Position numbers and translations under genes: made by a program. From JAOTVV01 sp039591075 (GTDB lineage Bacteria > Gemmatimonadota > Gemmatimonadetes > Gemmatimonadales > GWC2-71-9), in the NCBI GenBank assembly GCA_039591075.1, contig JBDHEI010000007.1, positions 62,001 through 126,000 on the forward strand: 64,000 bases of DNA, given 5' to 3'. The notes beneath the pieces were generated by a model. That model did not search any database and had not been told where the DNA came from. It saw only the letters and a list, made by a program, of their open reading frames with translations. The stretch's first letter is position 1. Each line of letters starts with the position of its first letter. Below, piece by piece: positions 18,913 to 28,749 of the stretch.

Positions 18913-19610
18913 CGCGACGAGTCCGACGCGGTCTTTGCCGTGAAGATGGAATCCAGGATGGGTCGCCACACCTCGATCGGTTGTGCGCCAGGTAGGAGCC
19001 CGCTTTCGATCACGAACGAGGGGGTGCTGCGGATCCCCGATCGGAAGCTGGCTTCGGCCTCCTGCTGAACCAGCTCCCGGACCGCGCCCGTCACGACGCA
19101 CTCCTGGAGCACGGAGCGGTCCATGGCGGCTGAATCGGCGAAGGCGAAGAACACGCGTGACGGGTCCGGAAGGTCGGACCACGCCGCTTGGTGCTTATAC
19201 AACAGGTCGTGCACCGGCCAGAACCGGTTCTGAAGCGCCGCGCACATAGCGAACTCGTGCGCGGCGACCGCGTTGCCGTGCAGTTGCGGCAGCGGCAGGT
19301 TCAAGAAGATGAACCGCGCCTTGCCCGTGCTGATGTACTCGCTCTCGAGGATCGGCAGGGTCTCCTCCCAAAACACTCGACAGAACGGGCACTGGAAATC
19401 GCTCGCCTCGAAGATCGTGATGGGTGCGTCGCGGTCACCCTTCGACCGCGCCGCCAAGAGATCGTCCTGCAACTCCTGTGCAGCCTCCTCCGAGGTCGAT
19501 GCCCGTTCGGGTTCGTCGGCCTTCGAATCGAGCACGGTGAGTGCCGCGCCTGCGGCCAGGAGGCCAATCCCGACCAGGCTGGCGAACAGGAGTGCCTTGC
19601 GTTGCGTCAC
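18909..19610 (-). CDS. DsbA-family thioredoxin-fold protein
   Basis: The 233-residue protein has a signal or anchor helix (residues ~5-25), then a DsbA-type thioredoxin fold with the redox motif FQCPFC (CxxC at residues ~73-76) and the cis-proline region RSTPSFVI. Such proteins form or reshuffle disulfides in the periplasm. The family resembles DsbA/BdbD-like oxidoreductases. It is 49 nt downstream of the minus-strand lipoprotein gene and may share its transcript. Confidence 0.88.
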   Translation of the reverse strand: MTQRKALLFASLVGIGLLAAGAALTVLDSKADEPERASTSEEAAQELQDDLLAARSKGDRDAPITIFEASDFQCPFCRVFWEETLPILESEYISTGKARFIFLNLPLPQLHGNAVAAHEFAMCAALQNRFWPVHDLLYKHQAAWSDLPDPSRVFFAFADSAAMDRSVLQECVVTGAVRELVQQEAEASFRSGIRSTPSFVIESGLLPGAQPIEVWRPILDSIFTAKTASDSSR

Positions 19611-19659
19611 GATCCCTCGCTTGTCCGGATGAGGGGGGCGCGGCCCGCCACCATCGCTT

Positions 19660-20445
19660 CTAATGTTGCCAGCGGCGCTCGCCCGTTCCCGGATCCATGG
19701 GAATGCGCACCGGTACCAGCCGCGTCACCGTGACCGCGACATTCCAATAGTACTCCAGAAACGGGTTGTCCGGGTCTGGGAGCCGGGCTACGAGCCACCA
19801 TCGCCCCGGTTCGACACCAAGCGCCGCGCGTCCCTCGCCGTCGGTGCTGGTCTCGACGACGCGTGCTCCCGCATGAGCGATGGCGGCGGCGGCGGCATCA
19901 GCGTACCCCTCGTACGCTCCGTATTCCCAGCGGCGAAGGGAATCGGCTGCGGCCTGGGCGCGGCGCGCGAGCCCGAGGTCCGATGCACCGAGCTGCCGCA
20001 TGGCCGCGTCCCGTTCAGCCGCGCGGTCGGCGAGTCGCGCGTATGATCGTCGGAACCGCTCGTACATCGCGGCGTAATGGGGTGCCTCGCGGTCCGTCGC
20101 GAACAGGGAATCCGACAGTGCCAGCACCGAGTCGCGCAACGCCCGCCAGGGACGGTTCAGTTCCTCATAGGGATCGTCAGTGGGGCGGGCGTACGCTCGA
20201 AGCTCCTGCTCGAGTTCGGTGAAGCTGGGTCGCGGGTTCGGCGCGATGGCCGCCAGCGAATCGAGCAGGCGATCGGGGTTGAAAGGAAGCGCAGTGATGT
20301 CGAGCTCAGACACCGGTCGCCCGTCTTCCCACGTGGCACGGACGAGGATCTCGGTCTCTCCGTCACACCCAGTGGTCAAGGAGAGCGCCAGGGTGAGCGA
20401 TACCCAGTGGGCATGGCGCCCGCGGCGCGGCCGAGTGGATGTCAA
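19660..20445 (-). CDS. Lipoprotein with helical region, unknown
   Basis: The 261-residue lipoprotein has lipobox LTTGC after a charged N-terminus (residues 1-27). An N-terminal beta segment (EILVRATWEDGRPVSELDI) is followed by a long helical part rich in Ala, Arg and Glu (residues ~75-185). It ends in a small domain (GRAALGVEPGRWWLVARL). I do not recognise the family. It lies between the M23 peptidase and DsbA-like genes on the same strand. Confidence 0.6.
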   Translation of the reverse strand: MTSTRPRRGRHAHWVSLTLALSLTTGCDGETEILVRATWEDGRPVSELDITALPFNPDRLLDSLAAIAPNPRPSFTELEQELRAYARPTDDPYEELNRPWRALRDSVLALSDSLFATDREAPHYAAMYERFRRSYARLADRAAERDAAMRQLGASDLGLARRAQAAADSLRRWEYGAYEGYADAAAAAIAHAGARVVETSTDGEGRAALGVEPGRWWLVARLPDPDNPFLEYYWNVAVTVTRLVPVRIPMDPGTGERRWQH

Positions 20446-20508
20446 AAGAGGCGTCCGGGGAGGGGGAGCCCGGCGCAGGCGCCCGAGGTCACGACGAGGC
20501 CGTGCGGC

Positions 20509-21447
20509 TCAGTCGACTATCGCTCGAGGGAAAATGAAGTCGCGCGGATTGACCGTCTTGCGGTTGACCTGGATCTCGTAGTGGAGATGGGGACCGGTTG
20601 CGATGCCCGTTTTCCCGACCTCGGCGATCTTGTCGCCCCGCGTCACCGATTCTCCGACGCGGACCACGATCCGTGAGCAGTGCGCGAAGAACGTCTGCAC
20701 GCCGTGCCCGTGGTCGATGGTCACCGTCTTGCCGTATCCGCTGATGGTTCGGACCTCGACCACCCGGCCTTTGGCCGGCGCCAGGATTGGCGTTCCGAAC
20801 GGGGCCGACACGTCGATGCCGGGGTGCGGACGCGGTTCGTTGTAGATCGGATGCATCCGAATCAGGGCATAGCCGCTCGTGAACCACCCCAGGTCTTCGG
20901 GGATCGGCGAGATCGACGGTGTGCGACTCAGCCGATCGGTATGCGACTCGAGGCTGTCGATGGCCTCGTGGAACGAGCCGGCCAGCAGATTCGCGCGCCG
21001 GATGTAGTTGTCCAGGTCACTCCGCAGGTCGAGGGCCCGTCGACCCTCCGGTGCTTCGGAAAGGACCTGCTCGTCCTCGGTCCACGCCGCGGCCGGACCG
21101 CCGACGCCGGCGAGCTGAACGTCGGGATCGTTCGGCTCGAGGCCCGCCAGGAGGCGGACCAAACGGTCTCGTTCCGCGATTGACTGAATGGTGTCACCGA
21201 GCGCGGCCAGGTGCCCTTGCGCCTGGTCCAGCTCGACCGTCAGCAGTGCATTGCGCCGCTCCAGCCGGTCCAGCCGGGACAGATCGATGGCGCGCTTGGT
21301 GGTGGCCACCCCAAACACCAAGGCGGTCAGCCCCGCGACGGTGAGCACCGTCGCGAGCACCCGGAACTTCGTCAGGGATACGCTCACCGAGCGGGAATCG
21401 CCCGCTCCGTGAGGTACCAGCACAATCGTCCACTTCCGTGCAGCCAT
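20509..21447 (-). CDS. M23 peptidase (LytM/lysostaphin-like)
   Basis: The 312-residue protein has an N-terminal transmembrane segment (residues ~30-50), a coiled coil (RLDRLERRNALLTVELDQAQ) and a C-terminal M23 domain. Zinc ligands of the fold are visible in HPGIDVSAPFGTPI and in GPHLHYEI (HxH). M23 enzymes cut peptidoglycan cross-bridges or act as regulators of amidases. ATG at 21447 starts MAARKWTIVLVPHGAG, which is typical of this class; an upstream start at 21513 is possible. A promoter lies upstream at about 21525-21553. Confidence 0.88.
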   Translation of the reverse strand: MAARKWTIVLVPHGAGDSRSVSVSLTKFRVLATVLTVAGLTALVFGVATTKRAIDLSRLDRLERRNALLTVELDQAQGHLAALGDTIQSIAERDRLVRLLAGLEPNDPDVQLAGVGGPAAAWTEDEQVLSEAPEGRRALDLRSDLDNYIRRANLLAGSFHEAIDSLESHTDRLSRTPSISPIPEDLGWFTSGYALIRMHPIYNEPRPHPGIDVSAPFGTPILAPAKGRVVEVRTISGYGKTVTIDHGHGVQTFFAHCSRIVVRVGESVTRGDKIAEVGKTGIATGPHLHYEIQVNRKTVNPRDFIFPRAIVD

Positions 21448-21524
21448 CGAGGCCCCAATCAGACGCCGTTCGGTTCGGTGTCCCGCGATCGCCACACCCC
21501 GAAGGGAGGGCAACGTGGCGCAAA

Positions 21525-21553
21525 AGATAGAGCCCCGGACAAAGCGCTGTCAA
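21525..21553 (-). promoter_or_regulatory. Promoter for the M23 peptidase gene
   Basis: On the minus strand TTGACA (21548-21553) is followed after 17 nt by CTATCT (21525-21530), or after 18 nt by TATCTT. It lies between the end of metG and the M23 gene and separates the two transcription units. Confidence 0.6.
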
Positions 21554-21593
21554 CCACCCGGATCACACATGTAACTGGTTGTAAAAAAACCAC

Positions 21594-23114
21594 TTACGAT
21601 TCGCGGTCTCCCTTGGGGAAGAGCGGTGGGGGCTTTCGGGAGGCCGCGCCCCCGGTGGGCGGGCGCTCCACACACCCCCATGGCACGTCCGCCACGGTCC
21701 CGGACATGCCCAGCGCGTCCCAGACTGCCTGGGTTTTGGTCGGCATGAAGGGGCTGGCCAGCAGCGTGATCCGGGCGAGGGCTCGGGCGAGGGCGGCGAG
21801 GGCCTCTTCGAGCTCGCCGGTGCGGCCTTCTTTGGCGAGCGTCCAGGGGGCCCGTTCCTCCACGAACCCGTTCGCCCGGTCCACGAGCTTCCAGGTGACG
21901 TCGGCCCCCTCGTGCAGCAGGTGGCGGTCCATGGCGGTCCGGTAGGCGGCCACGATCTCGTCACCGGCGGCGTCCAGTGTCGTCGGTTCGGCGCGGTCGG
22001 GGATGCGGCCTTGGAGGTACCGGCCGACCATGGCCAGGACCCGGCTGGCCAGGTTGCCGTACCCGTCGGCCAGCTCAGTGGTGTACCGCACGTCGAATCG
22101 GTCCCAGGAGAAGTTGCCGTCGGCGTTCCACGGCACCTCACGGAGCACGAAGTAGCGCAGCGCGTCCGGCCCGTGGCGGTCGATGATGTCGCGCAGCGTG
22201 ATCCTCACGCCGGCGGACTTCGAGAACCGCGCGCCCTGCGTCGTGATCCATCCATGGCACCAGACCTGTCGCGGCGGCTCGAGGCCCGCAGCCATCAACA
22301 TGGCCGGCCACAACGCGGCGTGAAACCGAACGATGTCCGGGCCGATGACGTGCACATCGGCCGGCCACATCTCGGCGAAACCGGAATCGGGATATCCCGT
22401 GGCCGAGAGATAGTTGATGAGCGCCTCGAACCACACGTAGACCACGTGGCTGGGATCGTCCGGCCACGGGATGCCCCAGGGCACGCGTGAGCGGCTGACC
22501 GAGATCGTCTGGTCGTCGGCCCAGTCCGAGACGACGTTCCGGACCTCGTTCAGCTTTGCCGTCGGCTGGACGAATTCGGGTCGGGTGTCGTACAGGTCGA
22601 GGAGGGCACGTCGGAAGCGCCCGACGGCGAAGAAGTAGTTGGGCTCTTTTACCCACGAGATCGGACGGGTGGGGTGGGTCGGACACAGGCCGTCCACCAG
22701 GTCCTTTTCCAGCTTGAACGCCTCGCAACCGACGCAGTAGTACCCTTCGTACACGCCTTCGGAGATGTGTCCTGCCTGCTGGATCCGGCGAAACAGCTCC
22801 TCGACGGTGCGCCGATGTCTGGTTTCCGTGGTGCGAATGAAATCGGTGTTGCTGATGGAGAGTTCGCGCCAGGCTGTCTGGAACCGCGCCGCGATGTCAT
22901 CCACCCAGTCCTGCGGCTCGGCCCCCTGCTCTTCGGCACTCTGGGCAACTTTCTGGCCGTGTTCGTCCATCCCAATGACGAACGATACGTGCTGACCTCG
23001 CAGTCGGCGGTACCGAGCCACGCAGTCGGCGCCGATCTTCTCGTAGGCGTGACCGAGGTGGGGCTCGCCGTTCGAGTAGTCGATGGCAGTCGTGATGTAG
23101 AACTGGTCGCTCAC
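21594..23114 (-). CDS. metG: Methionyl-tRNA synthetase
   Basis: The 506-residue class I synthetase charges tRNA-Met. It has the HIGH motif as HLGH (residues ~19-22) and the KMSKS-like segment RFSKSAG (residues ~302-308). Four cysteines (CVGCEAFK and nearby) belong to the zinc-type connective region. It ends without the C-terminal EMAP-II-like tRNA-binding domain that many MetGs carry, so it is the short form. Its start overlaps the ricT stop by 4 nt. Confidence 0.95.
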   Translation of the reverse strand: MSDQFYITTAIDYSNGEPHLGHAYEKIGADCVARYRRLRGQHVSFVIGMDEHGQKVAQSAEEQGAEPQDWVDDIAARFQTAWRELSISNTDFIRTTETRHRRTVEELFRRIQQAGHISEGVYEGYYCVGCEAFKLEKDLVDGLCPTHPTRPISWVKEPNYFFAVGRFRRALLDLYDTRPEFVQPTAKLNEVRNVVSDWADDQTISVSRSRVPWGIPWPDDPSHVVYVWFEALINYLSATGYPDSGFAEMWPADVHVIGPDIVRFHAALWPAMLMAAGLEPPRQVWCHGWITTQGARFSKSAGVRITLRDIIDRHGPDALRYFVLREVPWNADGNFSWDRFDVRYTTELADGYGNLASRVLAMVGRYLQGRIPDRAEPTTLDAAGDEIVAAYRTAMDRHLLHEGADVTWKLVDRANGFVEERAPWTLAKEGRTGELEEALAALARALARITLLASPFMPTKTQAVWDALGMSGTVADVPWGCVERPPTGGAASRKPPPLFPKGDRES

Positions 23115-24154
23115 CCGTCGATCCCGTCGCCCTTGCGGTCCCCGTCCTGGGTCTTCGGTGGCTGGCGGTCGCGTGACCCACGCCGGCGCGATCGCCGCCG
23201 CCGCCGCTTCCGTGGCGAGACGGCCTCCACGGCCTGCTCGGTCGTGAGCGTCGTCGAGTCGGGTTTCCGCGGGGACGGCTGCGCCTGCTCCTTGGGTTTC
23301 GCTGGCGGGGCTGGCTCACGCCCCGCCACCTCGTGTCGAAGTGCGTCCAGCCGCTCGACGCGCGTCTGGTCGCCGGCACGCAGCAGGACCCGATCGCGGA
23401 AGATGTCGATTGCTTCGACCACCTCTCGGCCGCGGGCGGTTTGCAGCGTCTTGCCGATCTTGGGGAACCGCTTGCGGGCCGACACGTAGAAATCGTGCTC
23501 GTAGCGCAGACAGCACAGGAGGCGCCCGCAGCCCCCGGAAATCTGGGTGGGGTTGAGCGAGAGCCGCTGTTCCTTGGCCAGCGAAAGGCTCACGGGACGT
23601 AGCTCCGGCAACCAGGAGGAGCAGCAGTACTGGCGCCCGCACCGGCCCACCCCGTCCAGGCGCTTCGACTCGTCGCGCGCCCCGATCTGCCGGAGTTCGA
23701 TCCGCGTGCGGAACAGGGCTGCCAGATCACGCACCAGCGCGCGGAAGTCGACCCGCTTGTCGGCGGTGAAGAAGACCGTGAGCTTCTTGCGGTCCCACTG
23801 CCATTCGGCATCGGAGACCTTCATCCCAAGTCCGTGTGCGCGCACCCGTTCCATCACCTTGCGGCGCACGTCCTGCTCGGCGACCCGCAATTGCTCGCTA
23901 ATGTATGCTTCGTCGGTCGTCGCCGGCCGGACGATCGCCGATGTGGGCTCCGTCGCTTTCCCGAGCGAGCACCCGTCGCAGGCGACTCCGCACTTCCGTT
24001 CGGCGAGCCCACCCACGGCCGAGACGTACCCCAGGTCCTCCCCACGCTCGGCCGGCACCACCACCGGATCGCCCGGCTTGAGCGGGTTCTCCCGATCCCA
24101 GGTGTAGAACTCGCGGCGGTTGCCCTTGAACCGTACTTCGACGAACGTCGGCAT
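23111..24154 (-). CDS. ricT: PSP1-domain protein RicT (YaaT-like)
   Basis: The 347-residue protein has the PSP1 C-terminal domain. Hallmarks are the cysteine-rich clusters CGVACDGCSLG, GRCGRQYCCSSWL and GGCGRLLCCLRYEHD. In B. subtilis RicT (YaaT) forms an iron-sulfur-containing complex with RicA and RicF that aids RNase Y. Neither partner is in the window. The last 90 residues are a basic, low-complexity tail (SPRKRRRRRSRRRGSRDR). The TGATG overlap with accA marks coupled translation; an in-frame GTG at 24157 is an alternative start. Confidence 0.88.
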   Translation of the reverse strand: MPTFVEVRFKGNRREFYTWDRENPLKPGDPVVVPAERGEDLGYVSAVGGLAERKCGVACDGCSLGKATEPTSAIVRPATTDEAYISEQLRVAEQDVRRKVMERVRAHGLGMKVSDAEWQWDRKKLTVFFTADKRVDFRALVRDLAALFRTRIELRQIGARDESKRLDGVGRCGRQYCCSSWLPELRPVSLSLAKEQRLSLNPTQISGGCGRLLCCLRYEHDFYVSARKRFPKIGKTLQTARGREVVEAIDIFRDRVLLRAGDQTRVERLDALRHEVAGREPAPPAKPKEQAQPSPRKPDSTTLTTEQAVEAVSPRKRRRRRSRRRGSRDRQPPKTQDGDRKGDGIDG

Positions 24155-25119
24155 CACGCCTCGACGTACTGACCGATGCGCCGGTACTTGTCGATGCGGC
24201 GCGTTCGGAGCTCGGTCGGATCGAGGTCGGCGACCTCGGCGACGTGGCGGGCGAGGGCCTCGTCGAGCGCCTCGGCCGCCCCGTCTGGGTCGGCGTGAGC
24301 GCCGCCTGCGGGCTCCGGGACGATCTCGTCGGCGATCCCGAGGTTCTCGAGGTCGGTGGCAGTGAGTTTCAGGGCGTCAGCAGCGCGCTCCTTTTGCGTC
24401 GCGTCATTCCAGAGAATGGCCGCGCATCCCTCCGGCGAGATCACCGAGTAGATCGCGTTCTCAAGCATCAGCAACCGGTCGGCCAACCCGAGGGCGAGTG
24501 CGCCGCCCGATCCGCCCTCGCCGATCACCACGGCGATGATGGGGGTCTTCAGACCACCCATTTCTTCTAGGTTACGGGCGATCGCCTCTGCCTGGCCCCG
24601 TTCCTCGGCGCCCAACCCGGGATACGCTCCCGGCGTGTCGATCAGGGTGATGACCGGTGCATGGAATCGTTCGGCCATGTGCATCAGTCGCAGCGCTTTG
24701 CGGTAGCCTTCGGGATGCGGCATACCGAAGTTCCGCCGCAAGTTCTCTTTGGTATCGCGACCTTTTTGGTGGCCGATCACCACCACCGGACGGTCGTGGA
24801 GCCTGGCCCAGCCGCCGACGATCGCGGGATCATCGCGGAACAACCGATCGCCCTTCAACTCCACGAAGTCGGTGAACACGCGTTCGAGGTAGTCCAGCGT
24901 GAAGGGGCGCCGCGGGTGACGCGCCACCTGCACCCGCTGCATGGGCGTGAGGGTGCGATAGATCTCGCGCCTGAGGTCGGCGAGTTTGGCTTCGAGCGGC
25001 GCGATCTCACCACGCACGTCGAGTCGCCGGTCGTTGGCCATCTGTTGGAGCCCCGCGATCTGCTGCTCGAGCTCGCCGATCGGCTTCTCGAAATCCAGAT
25101 GGAACTCGGTCTTTGCCAT
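24154..25119 (-). CDS. accA: Acetyl-CoA carboxylase carboxyltransferase, alpha subunit
   Basis: The 321-residue subunit transfers carboxyl from carboxybiotin to acetyl-CoA, making malonyl-CoA for fatty-acid synthesis. It needs AccD, which is not in the window. Hallmarks are RPFTLDYLERVF, GHQKGRDTKENLRRNFGMP, DTPGAYPGLGAEERGQAEAI and GEGGSGGALALG. Length is as in E. coli. Placement after dnaE matches the dnaE-accA order of many bacteria. Confidence 0.96.
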   Translation of the reverse strand: MAKTEFHLDFEKPIGELEQQIAGLQQMANDRRLDVRGEIAPLEAKLADLRREIYRTLTPMQRVQVARHPRRPFTLDYLERVFTDFVELKGDRLFRDDPAIVGGWARLHDRPVVVIGHQKGRDTKENLRRNFGMPHPEGYRKALRLMHMAERFHAPVITLIDTPGAYPGLGAEERGQAEAIARNLEEMGGLKTPIIAVVIGEGGSGGALALGLADRLLMLENAIYSVISPEGCAAILWNDATQKERAADALKLTATDLENLGIADEIVPEPAGGAHADPDGAAEALDEALARHVAEVADLDPTELRTRRIDKYRRIGQYVEA

Positions 25120-25127
25120 GTCCGGTC

Positions 25128-28100
25128 CTAAGGTGTGCGGATGAGCCGCACGCGGTCGGCTCCAACGAGTTTGCGCAGCGCATCCAGGAACGAGTCATTT
25201 AGCGAGACCGTCAGCGCCCGGGATCGCAACTGTGCGGTGACACCATTGCCGTCATTCCAAACCACGTAGATCGGAGCGTGGCCAGGATGCGCCGCGCAGA
25301 GGGCCTTGATCGCGCGCGACGCCTTCGGGTCCGGGCCCTGGCCGAGCCGCCACTCCACGGCGACCCCCACCGTTCCCGACGTCTTGAGGTCGGTCAATGG
25401 TCGGACCTCCTCGACGATGAACGGTGCCCGATCCTCCCCGCGGTCCCGGGCGCTGTATCCCCCGGTGAGCAGGAGCGCTGCATCCGGCACGATGATCTGG
25501 GACAGCCGTCCCCAGGTCTCAGGAAACACGATCGCCTCGGCCGTGCCGTGGAAATCTTCCAGCGTGATGCGCGCGTACTCCGCACCTGTCTTCTTGCTGA
25601 TGCGGCGCTTCACGACGGTCACGACGGCCGCGACGGCCACCTTGTGCTCACTCCAGGTTCCGAGCGTCGCCGTGGTGCGGGTTCCAAAGAGCGCGACCTC
25701 CTCGCGGTACCGCTCGAGCGGATGCCCCGAGATGAAGAATCCAATGACGTCCTTTTCTTTCGCAAGGCGCTCCGCCTCCGTCCATGCCGGCACGTCCGGC
25801 AGGGCCTGCTCGGTAGAGGGGACGTGCTCGGCCTCCCCAGGGTCGAACATGGAGACCTGGCCGCTGTCGCGCTCCGACTGCCTGAGTTGCGCCTCGTGGA
25901 GCGCGTGGTCGAGCGCGGCCACGAGTTGGGAGCGGTGGCCATCCAGCTGGTCCAACGCCCCGGCCCCGATCAGTGACTCGACGACCCGCTTGTTACACAA
26001 GCGGAGATCCACCCGCTCGCAGAAATCGGTGAGCGACGTGAATGGGCCATCGGCCTCGCGGCTCTGGATGATGGACTCGATGGCGCCGCGACCCACATTG
26101 CGAATGGCGCCGAGCCCGAACCGAATCTGGCCGTCGCCGATCACGGTGAACTTCCACCCGGACTCGCTGGCCGACGGCGGGAGCACTTCGAGGTCCATCT
26201 CTCGTGACTCGTTGATGTAGGCCACCACCGTGTCGGTATCTCCGATCTCCGAGGAAAGAAGAGCAGCCATGAACTCGGCTGGGTAGTATGCCTTGAGCCA
26301 CGCCGTGTGGAACGAGAGGATGCTGTAGGCCACGGAGTGCGACTTGTTGAAGCCGTAACGTCCGAAGGTCTGGATCTGGGACGCGATGTCTTCGATGACA
26401 GGTCGATCGTGGCCACGGTCGACGGCACGGTCGACGAACCGTTTGAGCTCCGCTTCGATGAGATCCTGGTCTTTCTTACCGACCGCCTTGCGCAGCACGT
26501 CGGCGTCGGCCAGCGTGTAGCCCGCCAGTAGGTTGGCGATCTGCATCACCTGCTCTTGGTACAGGATCACCCCGTACGTGGGCTCGAGCACCTCGCGGAG
26601 CGCCGGATGCGGATAGCGGACCTGATCCTCGCCGCGCTTGCGTCGCATGAAGACCTGATGCATGCCCGAGTCCAAAGGACCGGGGCGCATGAGCGCGTTG
26701 GTCGCCACGAGATCGTCGAACCGGTCCGCCCGGAGCTGTCGTAGCATGTCGGTGGCCAGTGGGGACTCGAACTGGAACACGCCGGCCGTGCGTCCCTCCC
26801 GCAGCAGCCGGTACACCTCCGGGTCGTCGAGGTCAACTTCGTCCAGGTCGAGCGCGACCCCGTGGCGCTCCTGAATCATGCCGAGCGCATCGTGGATCAC
26901 CGTGAGGGTCCTGAGCCCGAGGAAGTCCATCTTGAGCATGCCAACCTTCTCGAGGCTGACCATGTCGTACTGCGTGATGATGGACTCCTCGACATCGACG
27001 CTCGCCTGCGCGTTGCGCTGGGGTGGTGTGCAGACCGGCACGTACTCGTCTAGGGGTCCCGGCGCGATGACCACACCGGCTGCATGGACCGATGCGTGCC
27101 GCGCCAGTCCCTCGATGCGTTGAGCGAGGTCGGTGAGCCGCGCGTACGTATCGTTGCCCTTCACCAGTTGGGCGAGCTCCGGCACCCGCTTCATGGCCTC
27201 GCCGAGCGAGAGACTGAACCCGGGTCCCGATGGGATGAGCTTGGCGATGCGATCCGAGTCGGCCGGGCTGATGCTGAGGACCCGAGCGATATCGCGGAGC
27301 GCCGCCCGTGCCTTCAACGTGCCAAAGGTGATGATCTGCCCGACGCTCTTTCGGCCGTACCGTTCCCGCACGTACTCGATAACTTCGCCGCGACGCTCGA
27401 AGCAGAAGTCGATATCGATGTCGGGCATCGAGATGCGTTCAGGGTTCAGGAAGCGTTCGAACAGCAGACCGAACCGGAGCGGGTCGACGTTGGTGATCCC
27501 GAGAGCATAGGCGACGAGCGAGCCGGCCGCGGACCCCCGTCCCGGCCCCACCGGGATTCCGCGCTCACGTGCCGCCTGGATGAAGTCGTGCACGATGAGG
27601 AAGTAACTGGCATAGCCGGTCGACGTGATCACGTCGAGCTCGTACGCGAGGCGGTCCCGAACCTCCACTGGCAGCGAGTCGCCGTACCGACGGACGGCTC
27701 CGTCGTTGGCTAGCTCGACCAGGAGGTCGTTGTCGGAGGCATAGCCCTTCGGCAGCGGGAACTCGGGAAGGAAATACCGCTTCTCGAAATCGAACTCGCA
27801 GAGATCGGCCACCCGCTGGGTGTTTGCGATGACGTCCGGCCGGTTGGGGAACAACGCCGCCATCTCCGCTTCGGACTTGACGTAGCTCTCCGATCCCTGA
27901 AACCGGAACCGGTTGGGATCGTCCAGGTCCTTGCCGGTGCCGATGGCGAGCAGACAGTCGTGCGCTTCGTGGTCGGCGCGTTCCAAGTAGTGGGCGTCGT
28001 TGGTGGCGACGACCGGAAGCCCGAGGTCCTCGGCCAAGCGGTACATGCCTGCCTGTACCTTCTTTTCCTCGGCGATCCCATGGTCCTGGACTTCGAGCCA

Positions 28101-28616
28101 GAATCTGTCCGGCCCGAAGGTCTGCGCGGCCCACTCGGCGCTCTTGCGCGCCTCGTCATAGTTGTCCTGTCGGAGCCACAAGGCGATCTCGCCGGAGAGA
28201 CATGCGGCCAGGGCCACGAGCCCGTCAGCGTGCGAGGCAAGAACCTCGCGGTCGATCCGAGGCCGTCGGTAGAAGCCCTCGACGTACCCGATGGACGACA
28301 GCTTCACCAGGTTCCGATACCCCTCACGGTTTTGCGCCAGGATTACCAGATGGGAGTAGTTGCCAGGTGCCCATGCAGGCCGCTCCCGCGCGTGACGGGA
28401 GCCGAAGGCGACGTACGCCTCGCATCCCAGGATGGGACGGATTCCTTGAGCCTTCGCTGTCTCGTAGAAAGTGTAGGCGGCGTGGAGATTGCCGTGGTCG
28501 GTGATGGCAAGGCTGTCCATCCCGAGTTCGGCGACGCGCGCGACGAGATCGGAGATCCGATTCGCGCCGTCCAAGAGCGAGAACTCCGAGTGGGTGTGGA
28601 GGTGAGCGAAAGCCAT
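25128..28616 (-). CDS. dnaE: DNA polymerase III alpha subunit
   Basis: The 1162-residue replicative polymerase has an N-terminal PHP domain (FAHLHTHSEFSLLDGA), then the polymerase core with the catalytic aspartates in MPDIDIDF (residue ~397). Finger and palm motifs follow, including GRYGFNKSHSVAYS. Near the C-terminus are a helix-hairpin-helix region and an OB-fold (VAAVVTVVKRRISKKTGAEYA). It is of the DnaE1 type by length. A promoter-like TTGACA lies 35-40 nt upstream of the ATG, implying a very short leader. It heads the dnaE-accA-ricT-metG set. Confidence 0.96.
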   Translation of the reverse strand: MAFAHLHTHSEFSLLDGANRISDLVARVAELGMDSLAITDHGNLHAAYTFYETAKAQGIRPILGCEAYVAFGSRHARERPAWAPGNYSHLVILAQNREGYRNLVKLSSIGYVEGFYRRPRIDREVLASHADGLVALAACLSGEIALWLRQDNYDEARKSAEWAAQTFGPDRFWLEVQDHGIAEEKKVQAGMYRLAEDLGLPVVATNDAHYLERADHEAHDCLLAIGTGKDLDDPNRFRFQGSESYVKSEAEMAALFPNRPDVIANTQRVADLCEFDFEKRYFLPEFPLPKGYASDNDLLVELANDGAVRRYGDSLPVEVRDRLAYELDVITSTGYASYFLIVHDFIQAARERGIPVGPGRGSAAGSLVAYALGITNVDPLRFGLLFERFLNPERISMPDIDIDFCFERRGEVIEYVRERYGRKSVGQIITFGTLKARAALRDIARVLSISPADSDRIAKLIPSGPGFSLSLGEAMKRVPELAQLVKGNDTYARLTDLAQRIEGLARHASVHAAGVVIAPGPLDEYVPVCTPPQRNAQASVDVEESIITQYDMVSLEKVGMLKMDFLGLRTLTVIHDALGMIQERHGVALDLDEVDLDDPEVYRLLREGRTAGVFQFESPLATDMLRQLRADRFDDLVATNALMRPGPLDSGMHQVFMRRKRGEDQVRYPHPALREVLEPTYGVILYQEQVMQIANLLAGYTLADADVLRKAVGKKDQDLIEAELKRFVDRAVDRGHDRPVIEDIASQIQTFGRYGFNKSHSVAYSILSFHTAWLKAYYPAEFMAALLSSEIGDTDTVVAYINESREMDLEVLPPSASESGWKFTVIGDGQIRFGLGAIRNVGRGAIESIIQSREADGPFTSLTDFCERVDLRLCNKRVVESLIGAGALDQLDGHRSQLVAALDHALHEAQLRQSERDSGQVSMFDPGEAEHVPSTEQALPDVPAWTEAERLAKEKDVIGFFISGHPLERYREEVALFGTRTTATLGTWSEHKVAVAAVVTVVKRRISKKTGAEYARITLEDFHGTAEAIVFPETWGRLSQIIVPDAALLLTGGYSARDRGEDRAPFIVEEVRPLTDLKTSGTVGVAVEWRLGQGPDPKASRAIKALCAAHPGHAPIYVVWNDGNGVTAQLRSRALTVSLNDSFLDALRKLVGADRVRLIRTP

Positions 28617-28627
28617 GGGAAAGGGAA

Positions 28628-28656
28628 GCTTAATCGCCTCTCCACCGCGTTGTCAA
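28628..28656 (-). promoter_or_regulatory. Promoter of dnaE, nearly leaderless
   Basis: TTGACA (28651-28656) and TTAAGC (28628-28633) are 17 nt apart on the minus strand. Transcription would start at about 28621, only some 5 nt before the ATG at 28616, and no Shine-Dalgarno is present. This suggests a leaderless or near-leaderless mRNA. Confidence 0.5.
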
Positions 28657-28749
28657 AACACCATCGAACACCGTATGTTCCGCTCATGTCGTGGGTTACA
28701 GGCAGTGGCAGTGTGGGGTGTCCGCCGAGCAACCGTTGAGGAGGCGCGT

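Noticed and set aside
21575..21600. T-run after metG as a terminator
   Set aside because: The T residues lie in the loop of the small hairpin (GGTT/AACC), not after it.
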